64,000 bases of DNA from Geothermovivens sp964644845 (GCA_964644845.1 CAZXXS010000077.1:62001-126000); one strand, 5' to 3'; shown: positions 1-8,681, counted from the first letter of the stretch. Notes: generated from the sequence alone by a model not told the origin. Translations and numbers: made by a program.

Positions 1-144
1 CGCATCATTCACGGCAAAGGCACTGGTCGGCTGCGCGAGCAGATTCGACGCTACTTGCAGAAGGATCCAAGGGTCCGGAGCTACCGCCTGGGTACCTGGG
101 AAGAGGGCGACATCGGCGTCACGATTGTGGAACTCAAACCGTGA
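1..144 (+). CDS. mutS2: MutS2-type protein, C-terminal Smr domain (5' truncated by window edge)
   Basis: The frame is open from base 1 and ends in TGA at 142-144. The 47 visible residues contain HGKGTGRLR, the signature loop of the Smr (small MutS-related) domain, followed by the typical end of that domain (arginine-rich helix, GGVTIVEL-like strand, here GVTIVELKP). Smr at the extreme C-terminus is the arrangement of MutS2, an ATPase linked to control of recombination and to rescue of collided ribosomes, in which Smr is the nuclease part. A stand-alone Smr protein cannot be excluded because the ATPase part lies outside the window. Confidence 0.75.
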   Translation, partial: RIIHGKGTGRLREQIRRYLQKDPRVRSYRLGTWEEGDIGVTIVELKP

Positions 145-307
145 CCGCAGAGCGCTTTTGCAAGTTGGGATCGTCCGAATTTGCCGAATTTGCCCTCCGT
201 GCAGACGCGTTTCTCGTGCGGGATGTGGCTCTGAGGCGCCGCGTGGGCGTCGGAGCGGAGGGAATTAGTCGGAACCGCGGTGAAATTGCGTGCGGATCTC
301 TCTTGGT

Positions 308-333
308 TTCCCGGGGTTCTTGCACCCCGGGAA
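308..333 (+). other. Inverted repeat / hairpin upstream of the IMPase-like gene
   Basis: TTCCCGGGG (308-316) pairs perfectly with CCCCGGGAA (325-333) around an 8-base loop. No run of T follows, so it is not a standard intrinsic terminator. It lies 164 bases after the mutS2 stop and 31 bases before the next start codon, so it could end mutS2 transcription weakly or lie in the leader of the next gene. Confidence 0.35.
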
Positions 334-364
334 CTGTGTGTGCTTTGATGGAAAGGCAGAGCAA

Positions 365-1171
365 ATGAGCGAAATTTGGCGGGATTTCTTGGAGACGGCT
401 CTGGGCGCAGCTGATGCCGGCTGCAACGTGTTGCGTAGTCACCTCGGCAAAATCGCTACGGCGGATGTCGATCGAAAGCGTACGTTCGACTACGTGACCC
501 AGGCGGATCGGGAGTCGGAACAGACCATCATCAACTACATTTTGGACCGCCACCCCAATCATTTGATCTACGCAGAAGAGTCGACCAAAGCGGAGGGAAA
601 TTTCCGCTGGATCATCGATCCCCTCGACGGAACCACGAATTTCATCCACGCGTTTCCGGTGTTCGCCGTGTCGATCGCCCTGGAAGTCGACGGCCGCATT
701 GTTGTGGGTGTGATTGGCGATCCCACCCGCGGGGACCGATTTTGGGCGACGCGTGGTGGCGGCGCGTTCCTTAACGGTCAGGAGATTCGGGTTTCTCAAA
801 TCGGCGACCCGAGCATGGGCTTGCTAACCACCGGATTTCCGTTCCGTTCCAAAGAGCACATCGACCGGTACCTGGAGTCGTTCAAACGGCTTTTCCTGCG
901 TTTCTCCGGCATCCGTCGTTTGGGGGCTGTGGCTTTGGACTTTGCGTACCTTGCTGCAGGCCGGTGCGAAGGTTTCTGGGAAATCGGCCTCGCGCCGTGG
1001 GACATTGCGGCGGGATCTCTGCTGATCGAAGAAGCGGGAGGGCGAATTACCGACTTTGCCGACGAGGGAAGCCCCATCTGGACCGGTAACGTGATTGCCT
1101 CCAATGGGCTGGTGCACGGAGAAATCGTTCGCGTTGTGCGGGACGTGTTCGGCGGCGTCATCGACCGGTGA
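365..1171 (+). CDS. Inositol monophosphatase family protein
   Basis: A 268-residue protein of the Mg-dependent inositol-monophosphatase / FBPase-like superfamily, about the usual length. The metal-site motifs are present in order: YAEES (near residue 65), DPLDGTTN with D85 and D88, and PWDIAAG with D213 near the C-terminus. Such enzymes remove phosphate from myo-inositol 1-phosphate, histidinol phosphate, PAP or fructose-1,6-bisphosphate, and sequence alone does not settle the substrate. I chose the ATG at 365 because upstream in-frame starts would add a low-complexity, non-homologous leader. The gene is transcribed alone or with the small membrane-protein genes that follow 160 bases later. 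Confidence 0.85.
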   Translation: MSEIWRDFLETALGAADAGCNVLRSHLGKIATADVDRKRTFDYVTQADRESEQTIINYILDRHPNHLIYAEESTKAEGNFRWIIDPLDGTTNFIHAFPVFAVSIALEVDGRIVVGVIGDPTRGDRFWATRGGGAFLNGQEIRVSQIGDPSMGLLTTGFPFRSKEHIDRYLESFKRLFLRFSGIRRLGAVALDFAYLAAGRCEGFWEIGLAPWDIAAGSLLIEEAGGRITDFADEGSPIWTGNVIASNGLVHGEIVRVVRDVFGGVIDR

Positions 1172-1333
1172 CACCTTGAGGGAAAGACGAAGGTCTTGAG
1201 CTCTCGAAAGCGGGTGAAAGTTGCCCACATTCCAAAGTGGCCCCCTGTTCTGGCCGACGGCGAGAAAGAATCACTACGCTGTGTGGACGTTTGCTGAAAA
1301 AAACCGGGCAAGCCGGTTGGGAAGGGACCTCCG

Positions 1334-1816
1334 TTGATTAACAAGCGAACGGCAGTCTTGCTGGGCTTGCCCGTCGTGCTTCTGGCTTTGGGGTGGTACA
1401 GCTACCAATGCCATCCCTACCGCAATTTGCAGGATGCGCTGCGTCAGCCAGCGGCGTTCGAAGGCAAAGTTGTGTCAGCCGGGGCCGAAGTGACGATTGT
1501 GTCCGTCGGCGACAGTGCTTTCGTCGTCCGACAACTCGGACGCGAGTTTCGGGTGCGCGGCAGATTGAGCGGTGCTAAGCCGGGCGAGTACGTGGCTCTG
1601 GAAGCGATTTTTCACGGGACGGGTGAATTGGAACTCGTTCGCGGCCGCGTGCTGAAGGGACGCCGGGCCAAGATCTGGATTTCCGTGTTGCCGCTTTTGA
1701 TCGTTGTGGCGCTGTTTTTCGCCGATTACAGATTCGATTTGCCACGCGGTGAATTTGTGCGTCGCGACGCCGTGGGGCGAACAGCAGGTCAAACGGGGCG
1801 GATCGGCGATGCCTGA
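1334..1816 (+). CDS. Small two-TM membrane protein of unknown function
   Basis: This 160-residue protein has a TTG start preceded by GGGAAGGGAC. An N-terminal hydrophobic segment covers about residues 8-23 and a second about residues 113-130. The 85-90 residues between them are predicted extracytoplasmic and rich in beta-forming residues (VVSAGAEVTIV, FRVRGRL), resembling a small OB-like fold, which is a visual impression only. Its stop overlaps the start of the next gene by 8 bases, so the two are translationally coupled. I do not recognise a family. Confidence 0.6.
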   Translation: MINKRTAVLLGLPVVLLALGWYSYQCHPYRNLQDALRQPAAFEGKVVSAGAEVTIVSVGDSAFVVRQLGREFRVRGRLSGAKPGEYVALEAIFHGTGELELVRGRVLKGRRAKIWISVLPLLIVVALFFADYRFDLPRGEFVRRDAVGRTAGQTGRIGDA

Positions 1817-2282
1817 TCTGGTCACACACGTTGGCGCGGCCTACCTGCTGAACCGGCCCTGGCACTGGCGCCGTACACGAGCTGCCTTTCTGCTTGGTAC
1901 GGTTCTTCCCGACGCCGTCACCCGCCCTTTCTACATTCTGTTCCCGCAGAGCTACTGGTTTGTGGGTGCCTGGCACACGCCGGTAGCCACACTGCTGTTC
2001 TGCCTCTGGATGACCGCTTGGTTTCACCCCGCCGAGCGTCGCACCGTCTTTGCTGCCCTGTCGCTTGGCGCAGCTCTACACTACCTGCTGGACCTGTTTC
2101 AGCGGCACACGTTGCACGGCTACTTCTGGTTTTTCCCGTTTTCCTGGAAGACGACCACCTGGGGACTTTTCTGGCCTGAGGATGCCGTGCGGTTTGCGCC
2201 GCTTTGGCTGGTCCTGGTGGTCGCCGCTGAGGGGCTTGTGGCCCTGCGGACGAAGCACAGGGCCGCGAAGCTACACGCGTGA
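1809..2282 (+). CDS. YdjM/DUF457-like integral membrane metal-dependent hydrolase
   Basis: A 157-residue multi-TM protein. It starts MPDLVTHVG and carries the scattered His/Asp pattern of the YdjM / DUF457 membrane family: H7 near the N-terminus, LPD near 38, WHTP, and HYLLDLFQRH followed by an aromatic-rich loop (YFWFFPF). The family is annotated as putative membrane-bound metal-dependent hydrolases of unknown substrate. The ATG at 1809 lies inside the end of the upstream gene. In-frame extension further upstream would overlap that gene deeply and is unlikely. About four TM segments are visible. Confidence 0.65.
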   Translation: MPDLVTHVGAAYLLNRPWHWRRTRAAFLLGTVLPDAVTRPFYILFPQSYWFVGAWHTPVATLLFCLWMTAWFHPAERRTVFAALSLGAALHYLLDLFQRHTLHGYFWFFPFSWKTTTWGLFWPEDAVRFAPLWLVLVVAAEGLVALRTKHRAAKLHA

Positions 2283-2319
2283 ATGCCTGACGAGTTCTTG
2301 GGGCTCAAGGAGGGAACGG

Positions 2320-2817
2320 ATGGATTTCGAGGCGCCGTGGGATGCCAGGATCAAGCTTGTGACGGGTCTGGTGCTCCTCGTTCTGGCCGGTGTAGGTGTG
2401 GCCCTCTACGTGAGCTTCACGGCAGCGGCCGAGAGCAAGTCCGCTCTGGTTGTACTGGAACTGTTGCTCGTGGCAATTGTGGTTGCCAGCTACGCCCTGT
2501 CGCCACGTGGCTACCGCGTGGAGGCCAACGCGGTCGTGATCCGGCGACCAGTTGGATCCATCAGGATTCCTGTGGACAGGATTCGACGGGTGGAAAGACT
2601 GGAATCCGAAGCAATCAAAAAAGCCGTGCGCACACTTGGGAACGACGGTCTGTTCGGTTTGTACGGCAGGTTCCGGAACAGAACGCTCGGGGCTTTCCGG
2701 ATGTACGTGACCGATCGGTCCAAATTGGTTCTTTTGGAGGCCGATCACCTCTACGTTCTGAGCCCAGATCGGCCGGAGATTTTTGTGGAAACCGTGCAGG
2801 CACGGCTTCGGACGTAA
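2320..2817 (+). CDS. Membrane-anchored bacterial PH-domain protein
   Basis: A 165-residue protein with a strong ribosome-binding site (AGGAGG at 2308-2313). Two closely spaced TM helices occupy about residues 11-31 and 40-55, followed by a roughly 105-residue cytoplasmic domain: SPRGYRVEANAVVIRRP, then IPVDRIRRVERL, and a C-terminal SPDRPEIFVETVQ helix. That order of strands and helix matches the bPH_2-like domains found behind paired TM helices in bacterial membrane proteins. The function is unknown. It lies 37 bases after the YdjM-like gene, probably in one transcription unit with its neighbours. Confidence 0.6.
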   Translation: MDFEAPWDARIKLVTGLVLLVLAGVGVALYVSFTAAAESKSALVVLELLLVAIVVASYALSPRGYRVEANAVVIRRPVGSIRIPVDRIRRVERLESEAIKKAVRTLGNDGLFGLYGRFRNRTLGAFRMYVTDRSKLVLLEADHLYVLSPDRPEIFVETVQARLRT

Positions 2818-2889
2818 CTGGTTGGTCGAAAGAAACGGGCTTCTCACCGTCAGCCGGGCGACTGTGTGGGTTCACGAAAGGGAGGGTAC

Positions 2890-3801
2890 GTGTCAAAAAT
2901 GAGAATTCTTGTGCACGGGGGTGCGTGGGACATTCCGGATGACCAGGTGGAGGCACACCAGGAGGGCTGCAGGGACGCTGCAGAAGAAGGTTGGCGCGTG
3001 CTCAAGGCCGGCGGCAGCGCCGTGGACGCGGTGGAGGCCGCGGTCCGGGTGATGGAAGACGACCCCACTTTCGATGCGGGTGTGGGTGCTTTTCTGAACG
3101 CTGTTGGGGAAGTGGAGCTGGATGCTGCGATCATGGATGGAGCCACACTGGCGGCCGGGGCGGTTGCGGCGTTGCGGCATGTCAAAGAGGCTGTTGCTGT
3201 GGCACGAGCTGTGATGGAACACACCGAGCACGTGCTGCTGGTTGGCGAAGGCGCGGCATTGTTCGCCGAAGCTCAGGGTTTTCAGCACGTTCGGACAGCG
3301 GATCTTCTGGTTGGACGGGAGTTCGAGCGGTGGCGCCAGATTCAGCGGGATCGTGGTTTCGACGTGCGTTCGGTGTTTGCAGGTAGGGAACCGCGTCCCA
3401 AAGGCACGGTGGGCGCCGTGGCTCTCGATGCCAACGGTAACCTGGCAGCAGCAACCAGCACCGGAGGAACTCCCAACAAAATGCCGGGACGTGTGGGGGA
3501 TTCGCCGCTGGTAGGTGCCGGAACGTACGCCGACAATCGGACGGCGGCTGTCTCGGCCACAGGCTGGGGCGAGGGGTTCATCCGGCTGGTGGTGGCCAAA
3601 ACGCTGTGCGACCTGATCGAGCAGGGACACGAGTCGGAATGGGCCGCAGAAGAAATGCTGCGACGGCTGGAAGAACGTGTTCACGGTGTGGGTGGGCTGA
3701 TTGTGCTTGACCAAGAGGGGCGGATGGTTGTGCGCTACAACACACCCCGGATGGCCCGCGCCTGGGTAGACGAACACGGAGACGTCCAGGCGACGGTGTG
3801 A
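2890..3801 (+). CDS. Isoaspartyl peptidase / L-asparaginase (Ntn-hydrolase, plant type)
   Basis: A 303-residue Ntn-hydrolase that hydrolyses beta-aspartyl (isoAsp) dipeptides and usually L-asparagine as well. It begins MRILVHGGAWDI, the family N-terminus. The GTVGAV motif places the catalytic Thr at about residue 173, which becomes the N-terminus of the beta chain after self-cleavage. The later GRVGDSPLVGAGTYAD loop is the substrate-binding signature. I chose GTG 2890 (AAAGGGAGGG ends at 2886). ATG 2899, three codons later, is an equally good alternative. No signal peptide is visible, so the enzyme is probably cytoplasmic and repairs or recycles damaged peptides. Confidence 0.88.
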   Translation: MSKMRILVHGGAWDIPDDQVEAHQEGCRDAAEEGWRVLKAGGSAVDAVEAAVRVMEDDPTFDAGVGAFLNAVGEVELDAAIMDGATLAAGAVAALRHVKEAVAVARAVMEHTEHVLLVGEGAALFAEAQGFQHVRTADLLVGREFERWRQIQRDRGFDVRSVFAGREPRPKGTVGAVALDANGNLAAATSTGGTPNKMPGRVGDSPLVGAGTYADNRTAAVSATGWGEGFIRLVVAKTLCDLIEQGHESEWAAEEMLRRLEERVHGVGGLIVLDQEGRMVVRYNTPRMARAWVDEHGDVQATV

Positions 3802-3919
3802 TGGCGCAAGGCCTGCTCAGGATGGACGCACCATTTTCGGTTTGGGGCCGGGGAAGCTTGGTGCCGATACTCCTCGGAGAAAGCCCGAAGCGATCGTTGT
3901 CCTACGGGAGTGCGCCAGC

Positions 3920-5068
3920 TCAATGTGAGGCCTGGTTCTGCTTGTGTGCGCGAAGAAGCTGCTCCAGCTCGCGGTGGAGACGCTCAGCGCGCTTGAGCAA
4001 GTGTTTGGCCCTTTTACGCGTCTCTGGGGGCAGGGGGAAGGTGCGTAGCTCGTTCAGGGTTGCCAGTGCGGCGCGAATGTGACCCTGCATCTTCTGGGCT
4101 TCTGCGATTTTCAGCAAGCACACGACTTCGTTGTAGCCGCTTGAGCCTCTCGTGTGGCGAAGCCCCTCCAGAATTTCTCTGAACTTGGACTCACAATCTT
4201 TCCAGTTTTGCAGACGGTAGCTTGCCTCAGCGGCAGGCCAGAGGTAGAAGCGGCTTTTCGGAAAGAAGCGAAGACCATCCGACGCGACCTGCCAGGCTTT
4301 CGCCGGTTCGCCTGCGTCCAGTAACATCCAGGCCAAGTCCGAAAGCCCGGTCCACCTGGCCAGACGAGCGCAGGGGAGCGCCTGTTCCAAGTTCAGGAGG
4401 CCTTCTTCTCGCTCATCCGGAATGAAGGGCAACCACGAAATGGGGCGCAGGGCGCGGCTCCGCCAGTACTGGAAACTTCCAACGCCGATGCGCGCGTCGC
4501 AGTAGGTGGAATCCGCGCGTAACGCGGCTTTGAAGAAGTGGTTGGCTTTGAGACCGTGGCGGTAGGCGGAAAAATAGCTGTGGTGGCGAACGGCTTCGTA
4601 GGCGCGGTAAGCGTGCAGCGACCCAGCAGCGAAAAGATCGGTAGGCGAGGGAGCTCGGTGGGCAAGCACGGAATCCAGTCGAGCTTCGGCTGAGTCGAGT
4701 AATGCTGCCACAATGGGTTCAAGTTTCGGTTGCTCCAGATCCTGCATTTCGGCGTGCATGGTGGCCGCGCGAAGCAAGCTTGGCAAGGGAGAAGTGGGGT
4801 TCAGACGGTCCGCGCGCCTCAGCAGACTCAGGGCCCCAGTGTAGTTGTGACGAACGATCGCCGCCGTGGCCAACCCGAGCGTTGCCTGGAAGTCAAGGTC
4901 AGTTGTGTCTTCCGGGACAGTGGCTACGCTTGCCCGGCTCGCGGTGGGCGAAGCAACGTCGAAGGAGGGCCCCTTCGGGGTTTTTGTCTGCGCCTGAGCG
5001 AGCAAATTCGCCAGGCTCAGGAAAAACAGAACGCGGCTTATCCCCCGGATGAAGTTGAACCCTTTCAC
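3920..5068 (-). CDS. Secreted TPR-type protein
   Basis: A 382-residue protein with a signal peptide (hydrophobic residues about 10-22, then AQAQ) followed by helix-turn-helix repeats. The pattern of paired amphipathic helices (NYTGALSLLRRADRLNP, GLKANHFFKAALRAD, GEPAKAWQVASDGLRFFPK) suggests four to six TPR-like units. It starts at GTG 5068 with GGAGG five bases upstream, overlapping the stop of upp by four bases, so it is the second gene of a minus-strand operon. Probably a periplasmic scaffold. No enzymatic motif is seen. The C-terminal helix is very basic and Gln-rich. Confidence 0.65.
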   Translation of the reverse strand: MKGFNFIRGISRVLFFLSLANLLAQAQTKTPKGPSFDVASPTASRASVATVPEDTTDLDFQATLGLATAAIVRHNYTGALSLLRRADRLNPTSPLPSLLRAATMHAEMQDLEQPKLEPIVAALLDSAEARLDSVLAHRAPSPTDLFAAGSLHAYRAYEAVRHHSYFSAYRHGLKANHFFKAALRADSTYCDARIGVGSFQYWRSRALRPISWLPFIPDEREEGLLNLEQALPCARLARWTGLSDLAWMLLDAGEPAKAWQVASDGLRFFPKSRFYLWPAAEASYRLQNWKDCESKFREILEGLRHTRGSSGYNEVVCLLKIAEAQKMQGHIRAALATLNELRTFPLPPETRKRAKHLLKRAERLHRELEQLLRAHKQNQASH

Positions 5069-5709
5069 ACTGCCTCCGGCCAGCCATTTACGGGAAAAAG
5101 TCGATCTCCGGCATCGCCGAGACCGGGCACGATGTAGCCCTTGTCGTTGAGACGTTCATCCAGCGCAACTAAGTAGATCTGTACAGCACCGTCGGCCCGC
5201 TGAACTTTCTCGACGCCTTCAGGGGCGCCGACGAGGGAGAGCAAGGCGATCTTTTCGGCGCCGTGTTCTCGAAGGAGTTGAATGCTGGCAGCTGCCGTCC
5301 CGCCCGTGGCCAGCATCGGGTCGAGAAGGAACGTCCAGCGGGAGCGAAGGTCTTGAGGTAGGCGTTCGTAGTAAGCAACCGGCTCCAGGGTTTCTTCGTT
5401 GCGGTGGATTCCGAGGAAGCCGACCTGAGCGTTCGGAAACACCTGGAGGAACGTGGGCAGCATGCCGAGTCCTGCCCGGAGAACCGGCACACCCACCGGA
5501 CAGGTTTCCAGTTCCACGCCTTCGGTGTCGGCTACGGGGGTTCGGATTCGTTTTTTTCTGACGGGCAGATCGTGTGTTGCTTCAAGGATAAGGTAGAATG
5601 CCAGCTGACCGACGAGCATGCGGACGCGACTCGGACGCGTGTCCACGTCGCGCAGCTCGTCCAGAAGGGCGTGAATCAGCGGATGTTCGCACACGTGAAG
5701 CTGAGGCAT
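5065..5709 (-). CDS. upp: Uracil phosphoribosyltransferase
   Basis: A 214-residue protein of the standard UPRT length (about 208-214). It salvages uracil with PRPP to form UMP. The PRPP-binding loop LLDPMLATGGTAAA is at residues 128-140, PVLRAGLGM at about 75-83, and the C-terminal GLGDAGDRLF binds uracil. Start ATG 5709 is preceded by GGAGGAAAGCGAGG. An in-frame upstream extension of 90 codons is open but has no family match and no ribosome-binding site. The stop overlaps the start of the TPR gene (GTGA), so both are co-transcribed. Confidence 0.95.
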   Translation of the reverse strand: MPQLHVCEHPLIHALLDELRDVDTRPSRVRMLVGQLAFYLILEATHDLPVRKKRIRTPVADTEGVELETCPVGVPVLRAGLGMLPTFLQVFPNAQVGFLGIHRNEETLEPVAYYERLPQDLRSRWTFLLDPMLATGGTAAASIQLLREHGAEKIALLSLVGAPEGVEKVQRADGAVQIYLVALDERLNDKGYIVPGLGDAGDRLFPVNGWPEAV

Positions 5710-5782
5710 CCTCGCTTTCCTCCGTTCTGCTGTTCGTGTTTCGGGGATCCCCGCACCCCCCGGTTTTGTCGGTATTGGTCCA

Positions 5783-5811
5783 AAAGTACGTCGGCTCGCG
5801 GGGAATTGCAA
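5783..5811 (-). promoter_or_regulatory. Candidate sigma-70 promoter for the upp operon
   Basis: Reading the minus strand, TTGCAA (5811-5806) is separated by 17 bases from TACTTT (5788-5783). Transcription would start near 5776, giving a leader of roughly 65 bases before upp. It is the best match in the divergent intergenic region. Confidence 0.4.
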
Positions 5812-6403
5812 GGGCGAGTTTGGCCCAAGGGATCCACGACTTCTGGCGACGAACGGTAGCCGGTTTTCGCAGCGGCGTTTATTTCTGGATCGGCCGCACA
5901 TGAGCGCCGAAGCCCCAGGAGCTTTGTAACCTTCGGGCAACAACCGGGCCGCACGAGGCAAAGGTCGGGCTACGGGCACCTTGGTTGGGTGTTGGCGGCG
6001 ACGTGTTTCAAGGTTTTGGGGACTCTCACCCAGGACGGAGTAAGCAGAAAGCCAGGACTCTCTGCCAAGTTTCCGGTGATCTGCGAGTGGTTTCGCCTTG
6101 GCTGGGATTCCTTGGATACCCGCTGAAGAGACACCGTGTGCGTACGCTTAGGAGCGGCTGTGCCGAACGGACCTGATCCGGGTACGGATCTACAGGGAGG
6201 TGCAGAAACGAGCGGCCAAGTTGCAGACCGATTTGGCTGCACAAACGCAACCGCTGGCGTTGGGCAGGTGAAGCCTTTGCCGAGAGGCCGGTCCAGAGTT
6301 AGCCGGAGAATGGACGCGGTGCGCCCGCGAGGGGAGTGAAATTTGTATGAGCAATCTCAACCTTAGTTTTGGCGGTGAGAGGCTTTTGCCGGTAAAATTG
6401 TTG
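5812..6403. other. Long divergent intergenic region between upp and rpoD; no gene recognised
   Basis: About 590 bases without a convincing coding frame on either strand; the short open frames present have no ribosome-binding site. One compact hairpin is visible: GATCCG (6175-6180), loop GGTA, CGGATC (6185-6190). No tRNA, RNase P or tmRNA signature was found by eye. The region is unusually long for this compact chromosome and could contain an unrecognised RNA or a decayed gene. Confidence 0.4.
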
Positions 6404-6431
6404 TTGACAGTGAGGTAAAAATTCGTATCTT
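6404..6431 (+). promoter_or_regulatory. Sigma-70 promoter of rpoD
   Basis: A perfect -35 TTGACA (6404-6409), a 16-base spacer, and -10 TATCTT (6426-6431). The leader to the ATG at 6485 would be about 45 bases. The same -10 variant occurs in the minus-strand promoter at 58101. Confidence 0.6.
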
Positions 6432-6484
6432 TAAGCTGGGTTTGAAGCGCTTGGGCCATGTGGACCCGGTGGAAAGGAGCGAGA

Positions 6485-7336
6485 ATGGCTCGCAGCGGGC
6501 GCTCCCGTCAGACGTTTGATGACTCGCTGGACACCTACCTCCGAGAGATTGGTGAAGTTCCCCTCCTGAAACCCGAAGAGGAAGTTGAACTTGCCCGCAA
6601 AATCAAGCAGGGCGACCAGGAAGCCCTGGAAAAACTCACCAAAGCGAACCTCCGATTTGTCGTCAGCGTGGCCAAGCAGTACCAGGGTCAGGGTTTGTCC
6701 CTCGGTGACTTGATCAACGAGGGAAATCTCGGTTTGCTGAAGGCCGCGAACCGCTTTGACGAGACGCGCGGTTTCAAGTTCATTTCCTACGCGGTTTGGT
6801 GGATTCGCCAGTCGATCCTGCAGGCGCTGGCTGAACAGTCGCGCGTGGTACGCCTGCCACTCAACAGGGTGGGAGCGTTGAACCGGATTGGCAGGGTGTT
6901 CAGCATCCTCGAGCAAGAGTTTGAGCGGGAGCCGTCAGCGGCGGAAATCGCCGCCGAACTGAACATGACGACAAAAGAGGTGCACGACACGCTGCGGTTT
7001 GGTGGGCGTCACCTCTCGCTTGACGACAGCCTGGGCGAAGAGCACAGCCGTCTGCTCGACACGTTGCCCAACGGCGACTCGCCTCCGCCGGACTCCGCAT
7101 TGATGCGGGAATCGCTGAAACTGGAAATTGAAGAGGCCCTGGCTACCTTGGATGACCGCGAGGCCGAGGTTCTCCGTCTGTACTTCGGTCTTAACGGTGA
7201 ACATCCTTTGACGTTGGAGGAAATCGGGGAGCGTTTCCGGTTGACGCGTGAACGCGTTCGCCAGATCAAGGAAAAAGCTCTCCAACGCCTACGACACACG
7301 TCTCGAAGCCGTATGCTTCGCGCCTATCTTGGTTGA
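6485..7336 (+). CDS. rpoD: Primary RNA polymerase sigma factor (RpoD/SigA), short form
   Basis: A 283-residue group 1 sigma-70. Region 1.2 (DSLDTYLREIGEVPLL) opens the protein. Region 2 follows with the NLRFVVSVAK and GFKFISYAVWWIRQ core-binding and -10-melting motifs, then region 3, and region 4 with LTLEEIGERFRLTRERVRQIKEKAL for -35 recognition. It lacks the long acidic region 1.1 and non-conserved region of proteobacterial RpoD, and its length matches the primary sigma factors of Bacteroidota, Chlorobi and relatives. ATG 6485 has AAGGAG five bases upstream. Promoters in this window conform to the TTGACA/TATAAT class it should read. Confidence 0.93.
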   Translation: MARSGRSRQTFDDSLDTYLREIGEVPLLKPEEEVELARKIKQGDQEALEKLTKANLRFVVSVAKQYQGQGLSLGDLINEGNLGLLKAANRFDETRGFKFISYAVWWIRQSILQALAEQSRVVRLPLNRVGALNRIGRVFSILEQEFEREPSAAEIAAELNMTTKEVHDTLRFGGRHLSLDDSLGEEHSRLLDTLPNGDSPPPDSALMRESLKLEIEEALATLDDREAEVLRLYFGLNGEHPLTLEEIGERFRLTRERVRQIKEKALQRLRHTSRSRMLRAYLG

Positions 7337-7513
7337 CTTCCCACCTCGACCACGGGGGTCAGACGTCCGCTCGATTCCAGCGTTTTGTGTTTTCTGGAGT
7401 CGGCTGCAGCTTGGTGAGCCGCAAGGGGCTTTCATGCACCGGGGAGCCCGTGTGTTTCCCGTGGCAACCGTTCTGTGTTCGAGTCGGAACAGGAGGGGTA
7501 GGTTACGTCTAAA

Positions 7514-7540
7514 GCGACCTCAAGCCCTGCTTGAAGTCGC
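7514..7540 (+). terminator. Hairpin after rpoD, possible terminator
   Basis: GCGAC (7514-7518) and TCAAGC (7520-7525) pair with GCTTGA (7529-7534) and GTCGC (7536-7540), with one C-A mismatch and a 3-base loop. It stands between rpoD and the next promoter. There is no T-run after it, so termination is uncertain. The rest of the 7337-7705 gap holds no gene that I can support. Confidence 0.4.
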
Positions 7541-7573
7541 GCGCCGAATCTTGTGAACTCGCTGCAAAAATCC

Positions 7574-7602
7574 TTGACAACCGGGGGCGGTTTTCGTAAA
7601 TT
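7574..7602 (+). promoter_or_regulatory. Sigma-70 promoter of the M23 peptidase gene
   Basis: A perfect -35 TTGACA (7574-7579), a 17-base spacer, and -10 TAAATT (7597-7602). The leader to ATG 7706 is about 95 bases. Confidence 0.65.
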
Positions 7603-7705
7603 GATGTCACCGTGAGAGAGAGATGAATCCGTCCAGCGCCGGCGTTGAGCCCGCCAAATGGGAGGGACGGGTGGTGTGTTCGGACGGCAGCGAGGGAGGA
7701 TCCTT

Positions 7706-8623
7706 ATGCGCGACCGTTTAGGGAAGGTCATCCTGTACTCGACGGGGGAAACAGACTACCGCGAGTGGACCTTCCGGACCAGCCGGATCGCGTGGTACGC
7801 GGCTGGTTTCGCTTTCGTCGTTGCTGTGGTCACGATTTCACTCTCCGTTGCGCTTTCCAGTCTGATCCGGGACTACCGTGTGACTTCGCTCCGCAAGGCA
7901 AATCAAAGCCTTCTTTCTGAGTTGAAGCAGATGCGGAGCAAGGTCACAGACCTGGAAACGAAATTGGCTTCGCTCGAACGCACGGACAACGACCTGCGGC
8001 TCTTTGTCAACTTGCCGCCGATTGACGACGACGTTCGGAGCATGGGTGTTGGTGGCAACGTGCACCCAGCTTTGGAGGACGTCAAACTGGGTGAGGCCGG
8101 CCGTGACGTGCTGGCTCTTGACGCTTACCTCGATCAACTGGAGCGGCGGGTGCAGCTCGCTTTCGAGAGTCGGCGTGAAATCGAGGAAAAGTACAAAGAG
8201 AACAGCGAGCTCCTGAAACACACGCCGACGATTCGGCCTGTTGTGGGCGGGCGGATCACATCCGGATTTGGCTACCGTCTGGATCCTTTCATCGAGCGGA
8301 TTCGCCACCACGACGGCGTGGACATTGCAGCTCCGCAGGGAACCCAGGTTTTTGCTGCCGCGGATGGTGTGGTCGAAAAAGTTGTCACCAAAGCCGTACG
8401 CGGGCGTGGCTACGGGAAGGAAGTGATCATCAACCACGGCAACGGCATCAGGACACGGTACGCCCACCTGTCGCGTGTACTTGTTCGCCCCGGACAGAAG
8501 GTGAAGCGTTGGGACGTGGTGGGTCTCGTCGGTCAGACGGGTCGAGCGCGGGGGCCGCACCTCCACTACGAGGTGATTGTGAACGGCCGCCCGACGGATC
8601 CGATGGCCTACATCTTGAATTGA
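7706..8623 (+). CDS. Membrane-anchored M23 family metallopeptidase (LytM type)
   Basis: A 305-residue envelope protein. A short basic N-terminus leads into one TM helix (about residues 26-48), a periplasmic coiled coil (about 52-90, NQSLLSELKQMRSKVTDLETKL region), and a C-terminal LytM domain from about residue 180. Zn ligands are visible: H202 and D206 in HHDGVD, and the HLH pair at 285-287. All catalytic positions are therefore intact, unlike the degenerate NlpD/EnvC activators. The role is likely peptidoglycan cross-link hydrolysis during growth or division (MepM/DipM-like). ATG 7706 has AGGGAGGA just upstream. A strong terminator follows, so it is monocistronic. Confidence 0.85.
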   Translation: MRDRLGKVILYSTGETDYREWTFRTSRIAWYAAGFAFVVAVVTISLSVALSSLIRDYRVTSLRKANQSLLSELKQMRSKVTDLETKLASLERTDNDLRLFVNLPPIDDDVRSMGVGGNVHPALEDVKLGEAGRDVLALDAYLDQLERRVQLAFESRREIEEKYKENSELLKHTPTIRPVVGGRITSGFGYRLDPFIERIRHHDGVDIAAPQGTQVFAAADGVVEKVVTKAVRGRGYGKEVIINHGNGIRTRYAHLSRVLVRPGQKVKRWDVVGLVGQTGRARGPHLHYEVIVNGRPTDPMAYILN

Positions 8624-8650
8624 TCCAGCAGTTTTTTCGGTGAGCAGAGG

Positions 8651-8681
8651 AACCCGCCTCCAGCGTTGGGGCGGGTTTTTT
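8651..8681 (+). terminator. Intrinsic terminator after the M23 gene
   Basis: AACCCGCC (8651-8658) pairs with GGCGGGTT (8670-8677) across an 11-base loop, followed by T6 (8676-8681) and more T-rich sequence. This is the textbook rho-independent form. Confidence 0.82.

Noticed and set aside
5710..5979. 90-codon N-terminal extension of upp
   Set aside because: UPRT has its normal length from ATG 5709, which has a strong ribosome-binding site; the predicted promoter also lies inside the extension.
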